NCBI GenBank assembly: GCA_963842355.1 | Contig: CAWJGC010000004.1 | Span: 1,550,001 to 1,614,000, forward strand | DNA from: JASHPR01 sp963842355 | Lineage (GTDB): Bacteria > Actinomycetota > Actinomycetes > Streptosporangiales > Streptosporangiaceae | DNA: 64,000 nucleotides | Direction of reading: 5' to 3' | Shown: piece by piece, positions 9,612 to 18,906 of the stretch | Numbering within the stretch: position 1 is the stretch's first letter | Layout: each line of letters begins with the position of its first letter | Program-made: the position numbers and the translations under genes | The notes under the pieces: generated by a model | The model's database searches: none | Told to the model about the DNA's origin: nothing | Seen by the model: the letters and a program-made list of their open reading frames with translations, nothing else

Positions 9612-9756
9612 ATCCGGCGGCCGCCCCGCGCGCGGCCTGCCGTATGCAACGCGTTAGAATCGAGCACGGTGAGCCGGGAAGCCTGGTCGGCATTACGTTG
9701 CGTTCCTGGGGAGGGCTCGCCGTGCGATCTATCCGCTGCCGCCAGGGGCCGGCCCG
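9612..9756 (+). promoter_or_regulatory. structured leader before DUF2254 gene
   Basis: Two arms pair over 12 bases: GCACGGTGAGCC at 9664-9675 with GGCTCGCCGTGC at 9714-9725 (one G-U pair). Inside and beside it, GCAACG and CGTTGC can also pair. The loop contains GGGAAGCCTGGTCGGC. The region looks like a structured 5' leader or a terminator complex, but I cannot match it to a named riboswitch class. Confidence 0.4.
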
Positions 9757-11127
9757 GTGATCCGCAGGTTCCTGCGCGGCTCGGACTGGCGCCGTGAGGT
9801 GCTGCGCACCAACCTGTGGCTGGTGCCCGCGGTCGAGGTCGCCGCCGCCGTGCTGTTGTTCGCCGGCACCTACGCGCTGGACCGCGCCGCCTACGCCGGG
9901 GTGTTCCGGGTACCCGGGTGGACGATCAGCGGGTCGGCCGATGCCGCGCGGCAGATCCTGACCGCGATCGCCGCGGCCATCATCACGGTCGTGGGCGTCG
10001 TGTTCTCGATCGTGATCGTCGCCCTGACCCTGACGTCCACCCAGTTCGGCCCCCGCATGCTGCGCAACTTCATCCGCGACCGCGGCACGCAGTTCACGCT
10101 CGGGACGTTCGTGGCGACGTTCGTCTACGCCATCCTGGCGCTCGGGTCGATCGGCGAGGGCGCGCACGGAAACTTCGTGCCGCACATCAGCATCACGGTG
10201 ATGCTCGCCCTGATGGTCGCCGACCTCGCGGTGCTGATCTACTTCCTGCACCACATCGCCGTCCAGATCCAGCTCCCCCAGGTGATCGCGGGCATCGCCG
10301 GCGACCTGGCCCAGGCGATCGATCTGCAGGCCGGCGACCCCACGGTGGGCGCCGGCGCGCAGCTCGCCACGCTGCTGATCGCGGACATGGACGGGCCCGG
10401 CGGGGACGTCGCCGCGCCGCGCAGCGGCTACCTGCAGTACGTCCAGCACCGCACCCTGGTCCGGATCGCCACCGAGAAGGGCGCCGTGATCCACGTGCGC
10501 TACCGGCCCGGCCATTTCCTGGTCCAGGGTCACCCCTACGCGACCGTGTGGCCGGCCAGCGCCGCCGGGCAGGTGGCGCGCGAACTGGCCCGGGCGCACG
10601 TCACCGGCCCGTACCGGACCCTGGCCCAGGACGTCGCGTTCGGCGTCGACCAGCTCGTCGAGATCTGCATCCGGGCGCTCTCCCCGGCCATCAACGACAC
10701 CTTCACGGCCCTGACCTGCATCGACTGGATCGGGGACAGCCTGTGCAAGGTGACGGGCCGGTGGCAGCCCACGCGCGTCTACTGCGACGCCGCCGGCGCG
10801 GTGCGGCTGATCTCGACCGAGATCAGCTACGAGCGGCTGGTCCAGCGCGCCTTCGAGAAGGTCCGCCAGGCGGGCCGCGGCATGCCCGCGGTGATGATCA
10901 GGCAGCTCGACGCGCTCGCGAAGATCATGGAACGGGCGGCCGCGCCCGAAGACCGCCAGCTACTACTCGACCAGGCCGCGATGATCGAACGGCTGAGCGA
11001 CGCGTCGGTCGGCGAGGAGTCCGACCGCGACGATGTCCACCGCGCCTATCAGCGGTTCCTCGACGTGCACGCCGGAGCAGAGCTAGGCGTCGCGGCGGTG
11101 CAGCAGGTAGGCGGCGACGGCCAGTAG
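9757..11127 (+). CDS. DUF2254 family membrane protein
   Basis: 456 residues from GTG 9757. The N-terminal ~180 residues hold four hydrophobic membrane segments (about 20-45, 70-95, 115-135 and 150-170), then comes a large cytosolic-looking part. Family-typical stretches include VVFSIVIVALTLTSTQFGPR, FIRDRGTQFTLGTFVATF and LSPAINDTFTALTCIDW. DUF2254 proteins are widespread predicted membrane proteins with no established function; I make no functional claim. Its 3' end overlaps the converging ABC permease gene by 45 bases. Confidence 0.88.
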   Translation: MIRRFLRGSDWRREVLRTNLWLVPAVEVAAAVLLFAGTYALDRAAYAGVFRVPGWTISGSADAARQILTAIAAAIITVVGVVFSIVIVALTLTSTQFGPRMLRNFIRDRGTQFTLGTFVATFVYAILALGSIGEGAHGNFVPHISITVMLALMVADLAVLIYFLHHIAVQIQLPQVIAGIAGDLAQAIDLQAGDPTVGAGAQLATLLIADMDGPGGDVAAPRSGYLQYVQHRTLVRIATEKGAVIHVRYRPGHFLVQGHPYATVWPASAAGQVARELARAHVTGPYRTLAQDVAFGVDQLVEICIRALSPAINDTFTALTCIDWIGDSLCKVTGRWQPTRVYCDAAGAVRLISTEISYERLVQRAFEKVRQAGRGMPAVMIRQLDALAKIMERAAAPEDRQLLLDQAAMIERLSDASVGEESDRDDVHRAYQRFLDVHAGAELGVAAVQQVGGDGQ

Positions 11128-11931
11128 CACCGCCGTCCACAGGCAGAACACGCCGAACCCTTCCCAGGCGGACAGGACGTCACCGCCGGCCGGCGGATGC
11201 TGCTGGCCGATCAGCGTCCCGGCCTGCTCGGGCAGGTAGCCGTTCACGTGCGCTCCCCAGCTGCTCGGCAGCAGCCCGGCGAGAATCGGCAGCACGAACA
11301 CGACGCCGATGGCCGTGGTGATCGCGCCCGCGGTGTGCCGGATAAGCGCGCCGATCGCCAGGGAGAACAAGCCGAGCACGGTGAGGTAGAGGCCCGCGCC
11401 GACGACCGCGCGGGTGACGTTGTGGTCGCTGAGCGACACCGGCACCCGGCTGTGCAGGATCGCCGAGCCGATGAAGAACGAGCCGAAGGCGACGATCTCC
11501 GCCACGACGATCAGCAGCGCGGCGAACACCACGACCTTGGCGGTCAGCATCTCGAGGCGCCGCGGCACGGCCAGCAGCGAGGCGCGGATGACCCCCGTGG
11601 AGTATTCGGTGGTGATCACCAGGGCACCCAGCACGCAGATCGTGAGCTGGCCGAGCCCGAGCCCTGAGCCCAGGATGAAGCCGACGGGGTCGATGGCGAC
11701 CCGCGCGTCCCGGTCCGCCGCATGCGGGCCGGTCCAGTTGGCCACGGTCAACCACGTGAACAGCGCGGTGAGGCCGAGCGTGATCACGACGAAGAGGATC
11801 AGCGTCCAGACCGTGGAGCGCACCGAGCGGATCTTCGTCCATTCGGCGCTCAGCAGGTCGGCCGCCAGCGTGCGGCGCCCGGCCGCCGGAACCGGCGGCA
11901 CGCGGGTTGAGGTCGCCGGGGCGGTCGTCAT
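11083..11931 (-). CDS. ABC-2 type transporter permease
   Basis: 282 residues with six hydrophobic segments and the typical ABC-2 opening LLSAEWTKIRSVRSTVWTL (about residues 25-43), followed by VITTEYSTGVIRASL, which is the usual loop of actinobacterial ABC-2 permeases. It forms a two-gene exporter with the ATPase just upstream: the ATG overlaps the ATPase stop by four bases (ATGA). The substrate is unknown; relatives export drugs, lipids or peptides. The gene ends inside the DUF2254 gene on the other strand. Confidence 0.9.
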   Translation of the reverse strand: MTTAPATSTRVPPVPAAGRRTLAADLLSAEWTKIRSVRSTVWTLILFVVITLGLTALFTWLTVANWTGPHAADRDARVAIDPVGFILGSGLGLGQLTICVLGALVITTEYSTGVIRASLLAVPRRLEMLTAKVVVFAALLIVVAEIVAFGSFFIGSAILHSRVPVSLSDHNVTRAVVGAGLYLTVLGLFSLAIGALIRHTAGAITTAIGVVFVLPILAGLLPSSWGAHVNGYLPEQAGTLIGQQHPPAGGDVLSAWEGFGVFCLWTAVLLAVAAYLLHRRDA

Positions 11932-12968
11932 CGGGCACCCCCGTCGCTAGCAGGCAGCGGTTCCGGCTCGCGCCGGCCGAACTCCAGGCTGCCGGACGTC
12001 AGTTCCATGAACGCCTCCTCCAGCGAGGCCAGCGGGGTCAGCTCGTGCAGCACGATCTGGGCGGACGCCGCGATCTCGCCGATCCGCGCCGCGTCCAGGC
12101 CGGTGACCGTCAGCAGGCCGGCGCCGTTGGCCTGAGCCGGCCCGCCGTCGGCGGCTGCCCCGTCCGCGGCCGCCCTGCCGGCAGCTGCCCCGGCGGGCGT
12201 GACCAGGCTGGCCGGCACCGCCTTGTCGGCCAGTGCCGCCGTGCCGCCCGCCGACTCGATCAACTTGGCCAGCCGCGCCGCCTCCGGGCTGCGCACGCGG
12301 ACCGACTTGGCCGCGCTGCGGGCGATCACGTCCTCGGTGCTGGACTCGATGAGGAGCCTGCCGCGGCCGATCACGATCAGGTGATCGGCGGTGACGGCCA
12401 TCTCGTTCATCAGGTGGCTGGACACCAGGATCGTCCGGCCTTCCACGGCGAGCTGCTTCATCAGGTTCCTGATCCACAGCACGCCCTCGGGGTCCAGCCC
12501 GTTGACCGGCTCGTCCAGCAGCAGCACCTGCGGGTCACCGAGCAGGGCCGCGGCGATGCCGAGGCGCTGGCTCATGCCCAGCGAGAAGCTGCCGGCCCGC
12601 TTGTCAGCCACATCCTGCAGCCCGACCAGCCCGAGCACGTCATCCACCCTGCGGCGCGGCAGTCCCTGGGTCTGCGCGAGGAACAGCAGGTGGTTGCGGG
12701 CAGTCCGGCCGCCGTGCACCGACTTGGCCTCGAGCAGCGCGCCGACGGTACGCAGCGGCCTGGGCAGGTCACGGTAGGGGCGGCCGTTGATCGTCGCGGT
12801 TCCAGCATTCGGATGGTCGAGGCCGAGCACGAGCCGCATCGTGGTGGACTTGCCCGCGCCGTTGGGCCCGAGAAACCCGGTTACCCGTCCCGGCTCGACC
12901 GTGAAGTTCAGGTGGTCGACGGCCGTTTTGTCGCCGTAGCGCTTGGTCAGATCGCGTACCTCGATCAT
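11928..12968 (-). CDS. ABC-2 exporter ATP-binding protein
   Basis: 346 residues. Walker A is GPNGAGKST, the ABC signature is SLGMSQRLGIA and Walker B is VLLLDEPVNGLDP, followed by SSHLMNEMA (H-loop). After the nucleotide-binding domain (about residues 1-215) a C-terminal ~130-residue extension carries an Ala/Gly-rich linker and a LEEAFMELT block, as in BcrA/DrrA-like exporters. The ATG at 12968 is preferred because GAGGAAG precedes it; an in-frame upstream ATG at 12989 lies before that site. It powers the adjacent ABC-2 permease. Confidence 0.92.
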   Translation of the reverse strand: MIEVRDLTKRYGDKTAVDHLNFTVEPGRVTGFLGPNGAGKSTTMRLVLGLDHPNAGTATINGRPYRDLPRPLRTVGALLEAKSVHGGRTARNHLLFLAQTQGLPRRRVDDVLGLVGLQDVADKRAGSFSLGMSQRLGIAAALLGDPQVLLLDEPVNGLDPEGVLWIRNLMKQLAVEGRTILVSSHLMNEMAVTADHLIVIGRGRLLIESSTEDVIARSAAKSVRVRSPEAARLAKLIESAGGTAALADKAVPASLVTPAGAAAGRAAADGAAADGGPAQANGAGLLTVTGLDAARIGEIAASAQIVLHELTPLASLEEAFMELTSGSLEFGRREPEPLPASDGGAR

Positions 12969-13352
12969 GCAGCTACTTCCTCGTCGCAAGGCTGTGCCGG
13001 GCCGACCGCTCTGCTCACGCCTAAGTTAGCAAGGCTCCCCGCGGCCCCGGGAACGTCCGGCCGACGTCCCGGTAAAAAGTGATATCAATAATGGCGCGAA
13101 CCCGTCAAACTGATTTGGCGCCCAGACCGGGACCGTGCTCTTCCCGTCAATTGTCGCAGATCTGGGCATGATCGCAAATTCCGGGCAGAGCGGCGCGCCG
13201 GCGGCTGGCCAAGGTGCCACGGCCGGGCCGCGCGCCTGGCTGGCACGGCGGCGACGCGCGGCTGACGGCCGGCCGCGCGCCCGGCCGGCACGGCGGCGGC
13301 GCCGGGCCTGGCTGACCCGGCGGGCCGCCGGTCACGTACGCTTCTGCGGAGA
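12969..13352. other. intergenic region with candidate promoter
   Basis: About 380 bp without a supported gene. On the minus strand TTGACG (13108-13103) is followed after about 17 bases by AT-rich sequence (around 13085-13080), a plausible promoter for the ABC exporter pair. From about 13190 to 13340 the sequence is a GC-rich patchwork of imperfect repeats (variants of CGCGCCTGGCTGGCACGGCG). Confidence 0.4.
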
Positions 13353-14071
13353 ATGGCCGAACCCAGTCAGCTTCCTCTCCCAGCCGGCGCTGGCCGCCAG
13401 CCCGGCGGCGGCCAGATCGGCCGGGGCGGGCGCCAGCCCGGCGACGGGCGGGGTCATCCGGCGCTCGCCGCGCTGGTCGTTGCCTTCGCGGTGGTCGCGG
13501 GGACGGCGGTGCTGGGCGTGGCGGCCGGCTTCCTGTGGGCGACGCTCGCGCCGCGGGCCCTGGCCGTCGTGATCGGCCGCGATTCCGCCAACGTGGTGAA
13601 CCCGGAGACGAGCGCGTTCATCGCCGCCGACGGCTGGTTCACGCTGCTGACCGTGATCGGCGGCCTCGTTTCCGGGCTGCTCGGATACGCGCTCGCGGTC
13701 CGGCGGCACGGCGCGCTGGCCATGGCCGGCGTCCTGGGCGGGGGGGTGGCCGCGACGCTCATCGCGAAGTGGATCGGCCAGCATGCCGGCTCGGCCGCCT
13801 TCAACCACAGCCTCGCGGCCGGCCTGGCCCGGCACGCTGCTGCGCGTGCCGCTGATGCTGGGCGGGCACGGTCCGCTCGCGTTCTGGCCACTCGCCGCCG
13901 GCCTTCACGGTCGGCGGCATCGAACTGGTCGCCTGGCTCGGGGAGCGTCAGCGCCGGCCCGCCCCGCTGCACGCCTGCCTGCCCGCCGGCCGGTACGGGC
14001 CCGCGCGCGAAGCGCCCCGCCGGCTGGCCGGGCCGCCGGAGCCGGGCCAGGCCGCCGACCCCCGGGACTAG
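13353..14071 (+). CDS. DUF2567-like membrane protein, frame broken twice
   Basis: A conceptual protein of about 238 residues. It has an N-terminal Gly/Pro-rich tail, then hydrophobic segments (ALAALVVAFAVVAGTAVLGV; WFTLLTVIGGLVSGLLGYAL; ALAMAGVLGGGVAATLIAKW), a LLRVPLMLGGHGPLAFWPLA segment and FTVGGIELVAWLGERQRR near the end. This pattern matches actinobacterial DUF2567 proteins as I recall them. The reading needs one base removed near 13,825-13,840 and another near 13,903; both sites lie in GC-rich text. The corrected length is a whole number of codons ending at TAG 14069-14071. Function unknown. Sequencing or assembly error is the likeliest cause of the breaks. Confidence 0.6.
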
Positions 14072-14264
14072 CCCAGGGCTCGGGTGGCCCGCCGCGGGTG
14101 ACCCGGCCGCATTTCACGGCCGGGCCACTGCCCCCGGGGAAGGCCGATGGACCCCCGCTTCTCGCGAATAGTAACAGGGTGGCTACATTATGTGATAGAA
14201 CTCGGCCCAAGTCGTAACCGGGTCCGGCTTGCGGCCGGCGCCGGGGGCGAGCCAGCGCGGCGTC

Positions 14265-14999
14265 TCAGGTGACCGCCATGGCGGCGCCGACGATCCCGGC
14301 GTCGTTGTGCATCGCCGCGGGCACCACCGTGGCGCGCAGGCTGGTCAGCAGCGGCAGGAACTTGCCGGACTTCCGGCTGATGCCGCCGCCGATGATGATC
14401 ATCCTGGGCCAGAGCAGCATCTCCATGTGCTCCAGATACTCGTCGACCCGGCCGGCCCACTTGCCCCAGCTGAGCTCCTGCTCTTCCCGGACGATCTCGG
14501 AAGCACGCTTCTCGGCCTCCTTGCCGCGGATCTCGATGTGGCCGAACTCGGTGTTCGGCACCAGGATGCCGTCGATGAACAGGGCGCTGCCGATCCCCGT
14601 GCCCAGGGTCAGCATCAGCACCGTCCCCTTCTGGCCGGCGCCGGCGCCGAATCTCATTTCGGCCAGCCCGGCCGCGTCGGCGTCGTTGATCACGCTGACC
14701 GCCAGGCCCGTGGCCGTGCCGAACAGATCGCGGGCGTCCGTGCCGATCCACGCCTTGTCGACGTTGGCAGCGGTCCTGATCACCCCGTCCGCCACGACGC
14801 CGGGAAACGTGATGCCCGCCGGGCCGGTCCAGGCGAAGCGGCTCACCAGCTCGCGGACGACGCTGGCCACCGCCGCGGGTTCCGCTGGGCGCGGGGTGTC
14901 CAGCTTGACCCGTTCCGAGACCAGTGTCCCGGTATCCAGGTCCACCGGCGCGGCCTTGATACCCGTCCCGCCGATGTCAACGCCCAGCACATAAGCCAT
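14265..14999 (-). CDS. ppgK: polyphosphate glucokinase (ROK family)
   Basis: 244 residues. Phosphorylates glucose to glucose-6-phosphate in the cytosol using inorganic polyphosphate (and usually ATP). The N-terminal phosphate-binding motif is GVDIGGTGIKAAPVD, and LTLGTGIGSALF is the second phosphate loop. INDADAAGLAEMRFGAG and FGHIEIRGKEAEKR are characteristic of PpgK rather than general glucokinases. Length matches the family (about 245-260). It stands alone with a ~100 bp upstream gap; no clear operator was seen. Confidence 0.93.
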   Translation of the reverse strand: MAYVLGVDIGGTGIKAAPVDLDTGTLVSERVKLDTPRPAEPAAVASVVRELVSRFAWTGPAGITFPGVVADGVIRTAANVDKAWIGTDARDLFGTATGLAVSVINDADAAGLAEMRFGAGAGQKGTVLMLTLGTGIGSALFIDGILVPNTEFGHIEIRGKEAEKRASEIVREEQELSWGKWAGRVDEYLEHMEMLLWPRMIIIGGGISRKSGKFLPLLTSLRATVVPAAMHNDAGIVGAAMAVT

Positions 15000-15104
15000 G
15001 GGGACCTCCGGGGTGTCCCGAATTGGAAGGGGTTGCGGGACAAGCGTAGGCCAGCCGGCGGAACGGCCAGCGTCGCCCGCGCCGGATACTGGCGGGCCCC
15101 GACG

Positions 15105-15626
15105 CTAGCGCGGCCAGCCGAGGCCCGGCCGGGTCGTCGCGGCCAGCCAGGAACGCACCTGCTCGTGATGGACGGACCACGCCGACCACGTCATCTCCGC
15201 CCACAGCCGCACCACGCCGGCGCGCGCCTGGGCGTCGGCGTCGGCCACGTCCCTGACCGTGATCGCGTACCCGGCGGGACGTGGCTCGAGCATGGGGTAG
15301 CCACCCGGGCGACGGACCCACGTGCCCAGCAGCCGCCGCAGCCTGACGCCGGGGGCATCGTGCTCGAGGGCGGCGCACAGGCTCATCAGGTGGACGGCTA
15401 CCGACTGGCGGTTGCGGGGCTCCGGGTTGGTCGCGTGCTGGACGGCGTACGAGTCGATCATCCACTGGGCGGCGTCGACACCCCGCGGCCCGGAGAGCCC
15501 GGCCTTCCAGTCCTCGAGCCCGGTGTAGAGCGACCAGCAACCCGGGGCCGCCAGCATGTAGCCGTGCCCCGGCCCTCGGATGTCCGGGGCCAGCGCACCG
15601 CAGCCGAAACACCTGATCTCGCCCAT
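15105..15626 (-). CDS. DUF5946-like CxxC protein
   Basis: 173 residues. It opens with MGEIRCFGCGALAP, a CxxC pair suggesting a metal or redox site, then GPGHGYMLAAPGCWSLY and a Trp-rich helical body (WMIDSYAVQHATNP, TWSAWSVHHEQVRSWL). This fits a small family of uncharacterised actinobacterial proteins that I recall as DUF5946. No enzyme motif is recognisable and no function is proposed. It is divergent from the phosphonate oxidoreductase gene with about 160 bp between them. Confidence 0.75.
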   Translation of the reverse strand: MGEIRCFGCGALAPDIRGPGHGYMLAAPGCWSLYTGLEDWKAGLSGPRGVDAAQWMIDSYAVQHATNPEPRNRQSVAVHLMSLCAALEHDAPGVRLRRLLGTWVRRPGGYPMLEPRPAGYAITVRDVADADAQARAGVVRLWAEMTWSAWSVHHEQVRSWLAATTRPGLGWPR

Positions 15627-15788
15627 CAGGCGAGGGTACCGGGGCGTGGCGGGCTGTTCACCGGCTCGTCACCACGGCACGATTGACTGGGCGGTGGTGA
15701 CCGGCGCCGGGCTCGGGATCTGCCGGGGCTCGGATTCATCCGTCCCGCGATCACCCCGGCCGGCTGGCGGCAGGAAGGACACCGGGCC

Positions 15789-16907
15789 ATGGAGCGTGTG
15801 GTGGTGGTCGGCGGCGGGGTGCTGGGCACCATGCACGCGCTGGCGGCCCGGCGGCGTGGCCTGGACGTGCTGCATATCGAGCGCGAGCCGGATCCGCGCG
15901 GCGCGAGCGTACGCAACTTCGGCCTGATCTGGGTTTCCGGCCGCGCGGCCGGACCTGAGCTGAGCCTGGCGCTGCGGGCCAGGGCCGCCTGGGAGGAACT
16001 GGCCGCCGAGGTGCCCGGCATCGGCTTCCGGCCGCACGGGTCGCTGACGCTGGCCGAGGGCGAGGCTGAACTGCAGTTGCTGAAAGAGGCATGCGCGCGG
16101 CCGGACGCCCCGGTGCGCGGCTACGAACTTCTGGACGCCGCCGCCGCCCGCGAGGCCAACCCGGCCCTGCGCGGGGAGTTCGCCGGAGCCCTGCGCTGCC
16201 GCCGGGACGCGATCGTCGAACCGCGCCGGGTCCTGCCGGCCGTCCGCGGGCACCTGCGGGCCGGGGGCGAGCGGGCCGCCGGGTACGACTGGCGCCCGGG
16301 CCGCGAGGCGACCGAGGCCGCGCCGTACGCGGTCCGCGATCACACCGGTGAATGGCACCGCGGGGACCTCGTCGTGGTCTGCGCCGGCGCCGCCCACACC
16401 GGTGTCGCCGGCCCGCACCTGGCCGGCTACCCGCATCCGCCGGTCCGCCGGGTGCGGCTGCAGATGATGCAGACCGCGCCGTTCGCCGGGCGGCTCACGA
16501 CGTCGGTGGCCGACGGCGACTCGCTGCGCTACTACCCGGCCTACGACCTGCCCGGCCGTCACCGGCTGCCGCCGCAGCCCCCGCCCGCGGCCGCGCTGCA
16601 TGCGCAGTTGCTGCTGGTCCAGCGGCTGGACGGCAGCCTCACCATCGGTGACACGCACTCCTACACCGAGCCGTTCGCGTTCGACGTGGACGAGGACGCC
16701 TACGATCACCTGCGCGGCCAGGCGGAGAAACTGCTCGGGTCGCCGCTGCCGCGCACGCAGCGGCGCTGGGCGGGTGTCTACAGCCAGGCCACGGGCCCGG
16801 AGTTGTATCACAGATCCGAGATCGCACCGGGCGTGGTCCTGGTCACCGGCCCCGGCGGCCGGGGCATGACCTGCGCGCCCGCTATCGCCGAGGAGACGTT
16901 CGCGTGA
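15789..16907 (+). CDS. FAD-dependent oxidoreductase of phosphonate metabolism (TIGR03364 type)
   Basis: 372 residues, a D-amino-acid-oxidase-like flavoprotein. The dinucleotide-binding motif VVVVGGGVLGTMHALAARRR is at the N-terminus and GASVRNFGLIWVSG follows, a signature of this subfamily. The C-terminus has VTGPGGRGMTCAPAIAEE. Relatives cluster with phosphonate genes and are thought to oxidise (N-alkylated) aminophosphonates to phosphonoacetaldehyde; applying that here is inference. AGGAAGGAC precedes the ATG. The stop overlaps the next GTG (GTGA), so it is coupled to the phosphonatase-like hydrolase, which would take the aldehyde product. Confidence 0.85.
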   Translation: MERVVVVGGGVLGTMHALAARRRGLDVLHIEREPDPRGASVRNFGLIWVSGRAAGPELSLALRARAAWEELAAEVPGIGFRPHGSLTLAEGEAELQLLKEACARPDAPVRGYELLDAAAAREANPALRGEFAGALRCRRDAIVEPRRVLPAVRGHLRAGGERAAGYDWRPGREATEAAPYAVRDHTGEWHRGDLVVVCAGAAHTGVAGPHLAGYPHPPVRRVRLQMMQTAPFAGRLTTSVADGDSLRYYPAYDLPGRHRLPPQPPPAAALHAQLLLVQRLDGSLTIGDTHSYTEPFAFDVDEDAYDHLRGQAEKLLGSPLPRTQRRWAGVYSQATGPELYHRSEIAPGVVLVTGPGGRGMTCAPAIAEETFA

Positions 16908-17623
16908 CACTGGCATCCGCGACACCGGCCGCGCCGGCCGGACCGATCACCGTCGCCTGCCTGGACATGGCGGGCACGACCGTGGCCGACGACGGCAGCG
17001 TCATCGCCGCGTTCTCCGCCGCGGTCGAGCAGTTCGGGCTGCCCACGGGCACGCCCGGCTACGACGAGGCCCTGGCTTACGTGCACGCCACCATGGGCCA
17101 GTCCAAGATCGAGGTGTTCCGGCACATCCTCGGTGCCGAGGAGATCGCGCAGCAGGCCAACGGCGCCTTCGAGGAGCACTACGCCGCGTCGGTACGCGCG
17201 GGCGCCGTCGCCCCGCTGCCCGGCGCCGAGCAGACCCTCACGGCGCTGCGGGCCGCCGGGATCAAGGTCTGCCTGGCCACCGGGTTCTCGCCGGCGACCA
17301 GGGATGCCCTGCTCGACGCGCTGGGCTGGCGGCCGCTGATCGACCTGGCGCTCTCGCCCGCGGACGCGGGGCGGGGGCGCCCGTGGCCCGACCTGCCGCT
17401 GACCGCGCTGCTGCGGCTGGGCGGGGGAGCGGTGAGCGAACTGGCCGTCGCCGGGGACACCGCGAGTGACGTGGAGTCCGGCCTGCGGGCGGGGGCCGGC
17501 CTGGTGGCCGGGGTGCTGACCGGCTCGGCCAGCCGGGAAGACCTGGAGCGGGCCAAGGCACCGGTGATCCTGGACACCATCGCCGACCTGCTGCCGCGGC
17601 TCGGCCTCGGCGGCGCGCCCTAG
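16904..17623 (+). CDS. phosphonatase-like HAD hydrolase (TIGR03351 type)
   Basis: 239 residues. The HAD nucleophile motif is LDMAGTTV (Asp about residue 21). ATMGQSKIEVF contains a lysine (about residue 68) in the position where PhnX uses a Schiff-base lysine in its MGxxK motif. AGRGRPWPDL and VAGDTASDVESG are the later HAD motifs. The proposed reaction is hydrolysis of the C-P bond of phosphonoacetaldehyde or a close analogue. The enzyme class is well supported; the substrate is inference. It starts with GTG overlapping the upstream stop and ends overlapping by four bases the convergent metallophosphoesterase gene. Confidence 0.87.
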   Translation: MTLASATPAAPAGPITVACLDMAGTTVADDGSVIAAFSAAVEQFGLPTGTPGYDEALAYVHATMGQSKIEVFRHILGAEEIAQQANGAFEEHYAASVRAGAVAPLPGAEQTLTALRAAGIKVCLATGFSPATRDALLDALGWRPLIDLALSPADAGRGRPWPDLPLTALLRLGGGAVSELAVAGDTASDVESGLRAGAGLVAGVLTGSASREDLERAKAPVILDTIADLLPRLGLGGAP

Positions 17624-18906
17624 CCGCCCGCCGGCCGCGGCCAGTCGATCGCGAGCACGGCGTTACGGTCGGCGGCGGTCCCGGCGCCCGCGCCGCCGCC
17701 GGAGGTGATCTGGTCCCGGACCTGCCAGTCGTTCGCGGCGAGTTCGCGCGCGAGCGCGGCCAGGACGCCCGGGTCGGCCAGATCATCGCGGTCAGGGCCG
17801 CGGTGGCTGGCCGGCGCGGCAGTGTCGATCACCGTGCAGCCGATCGCGAGGCCCTGGTCGGTTTCGAGCAGTTCGATGACGCGGGCCTGCTGGGGCCAGT
17901 CGATGTGCGACGCGGTGGTCACCTGCCAGAAACCGCCCGGCCGGCCGTCCTCGCGGACCGCGCTGATCGCGTGCACGTGGGTGTGCCCGTTCACCCAGCC
18001 GACCACGCACGGGTGACCGAGCAGCAGGTCGCGCAGCTCGGCCGCGAGGACCCGGCGGTCGGCTCCGGGCGGGCGCCGGTCGTTGACCAGCGTCTCCAGC
18101 GGATGGTGGCTGAACAGCAGCACGGGCCGGGTCGCGCACGTGCGCAGCTCGGCCGCGAGCCAGCCGAGCTGCTGAGCGTCCAGGGAGCCCTGCCAGCCGC
18201 CCTGCAGCATGTTGTCGTGGTTGCCGTGCACCGCGTACCAGGGCAGGCCCAGCCCGGTGGCCAGGAACGGCCGCCGGGCCGCCGTCAGCACGCCGGGTAC
18301 CTCGGGGAACCCGTACCGGCTCTTCGGCAGGTCCGGCCCGCCGCCGTCGGGATGCCAGTACCGCTCGTCCCCGACGTCGGGCCCGGCCACGCCCTCGTAG
18401 CGCTGCGGGTCGCCCGAGTCCGGCCGCACGCGGCCGCCGTCGAGCAGGTCGATGTAGGCGCGCAGTTCGTTCTGCTGGCAGTTGTCCGTCGCGTCGCCGG
18501 TCACGACCGCGAAGTCGATCGGTGCGCCGGACAGCGGAGCCGGCCGGATCGCCCGCACCGCACGGACCATGGCCTCGGCCACCTGGTAGGTGAACAGTTC
18601 CTGGGCCCGGTACGTCCCCACGATGCCGAGCGCCGCCCGCAGCGGCGAGTCAGGGTCGGAGTAGCGGTCCAGCAGCTCGGCCCGGCCGGGCGACTGGTGA
18701 TCCATCACGTGCGTGTCCGACAGCTGGGCGATGACCAGCAGCGGCCGGGCCGACCGGCGCCAGGCCAACCGCAAGGTGCCGCTGGCCAGGTCGTCCCGCA
18801 CGGCGCGCTGCTCGCCGTCCGCGGGCACCAGCCCGCGGTATCCGCCCGGGCCCGGCTCGCCGGGAACCAGGCGCCGGCGCCCCGTGGTCAGCGGCTCCGC
18901 GGTCAC
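17620..18906 (-). CDS. metallophosphoesterase, TIGR03767 (PPA1498) type
   Basis: 428 residues from GTG 18906. Metallophosphoesterase motifs are spread out by inserts, as in this subfamily: VIAQLSDTHVMDH, DFAVVTGDATDN, WYAVHGNHDNMLQGG, LFSHHPLETLV and VGWVNGHTHVHA. Metal-binding Asp, Asn and His residues are all present. No Tat or Sec signal is visible at this start, although some relatives have one. It is the last gene of the minus-strand ABC importer unit and overlaps that ATPase gene by four bases. A role in releasing phosphate from an imported phosphonate or ester is inference. Confidence 0.85.
   Translation of the reverse strand: MTAEPLTTGRRRLVPGEPGPGGYRGLVPADGEQRAVRDDLASGTLRLAWRRSARPLLVIAQLSDTHVMDHQSPGRAELLDRYSDPDSPLRAALGIVGTYRAQELFTYQVAEAMVRAVRAIRPAPLSGAPIDFAVVTGDATDNCQQNELRAYIDLLDGGRVRPDSGDPQRYEGVAGPDVGDERYWHPDGGGPDLPKSRYGFPEVPGVLTAARRPFLATGLGLPWYAVHGNHDNMLQGGWQGSLDAQQLGWLAAELRTCATRPVLLFSHHPLETLVNDRRPPGADRRVLAAELRDLLLGHPCVVGWVNGHTHVHAISAVREDGRPGGFWQVTTASHIDWPQQARVIELLETDQGLAIGCTVIDTAAPASHRGPDRDDLADPGVLAALARELAANDWQVRDQITSGGGAGAGTAADRNAVLAIDWPRPAGG

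Noticed and set aside
13135..13572. Arg-rich plus-strand ORF before the DUF2567-like gene
   Set aside because: Covers GC-rich imperfect repeats and overlaps the better-supported membrane protein frame.
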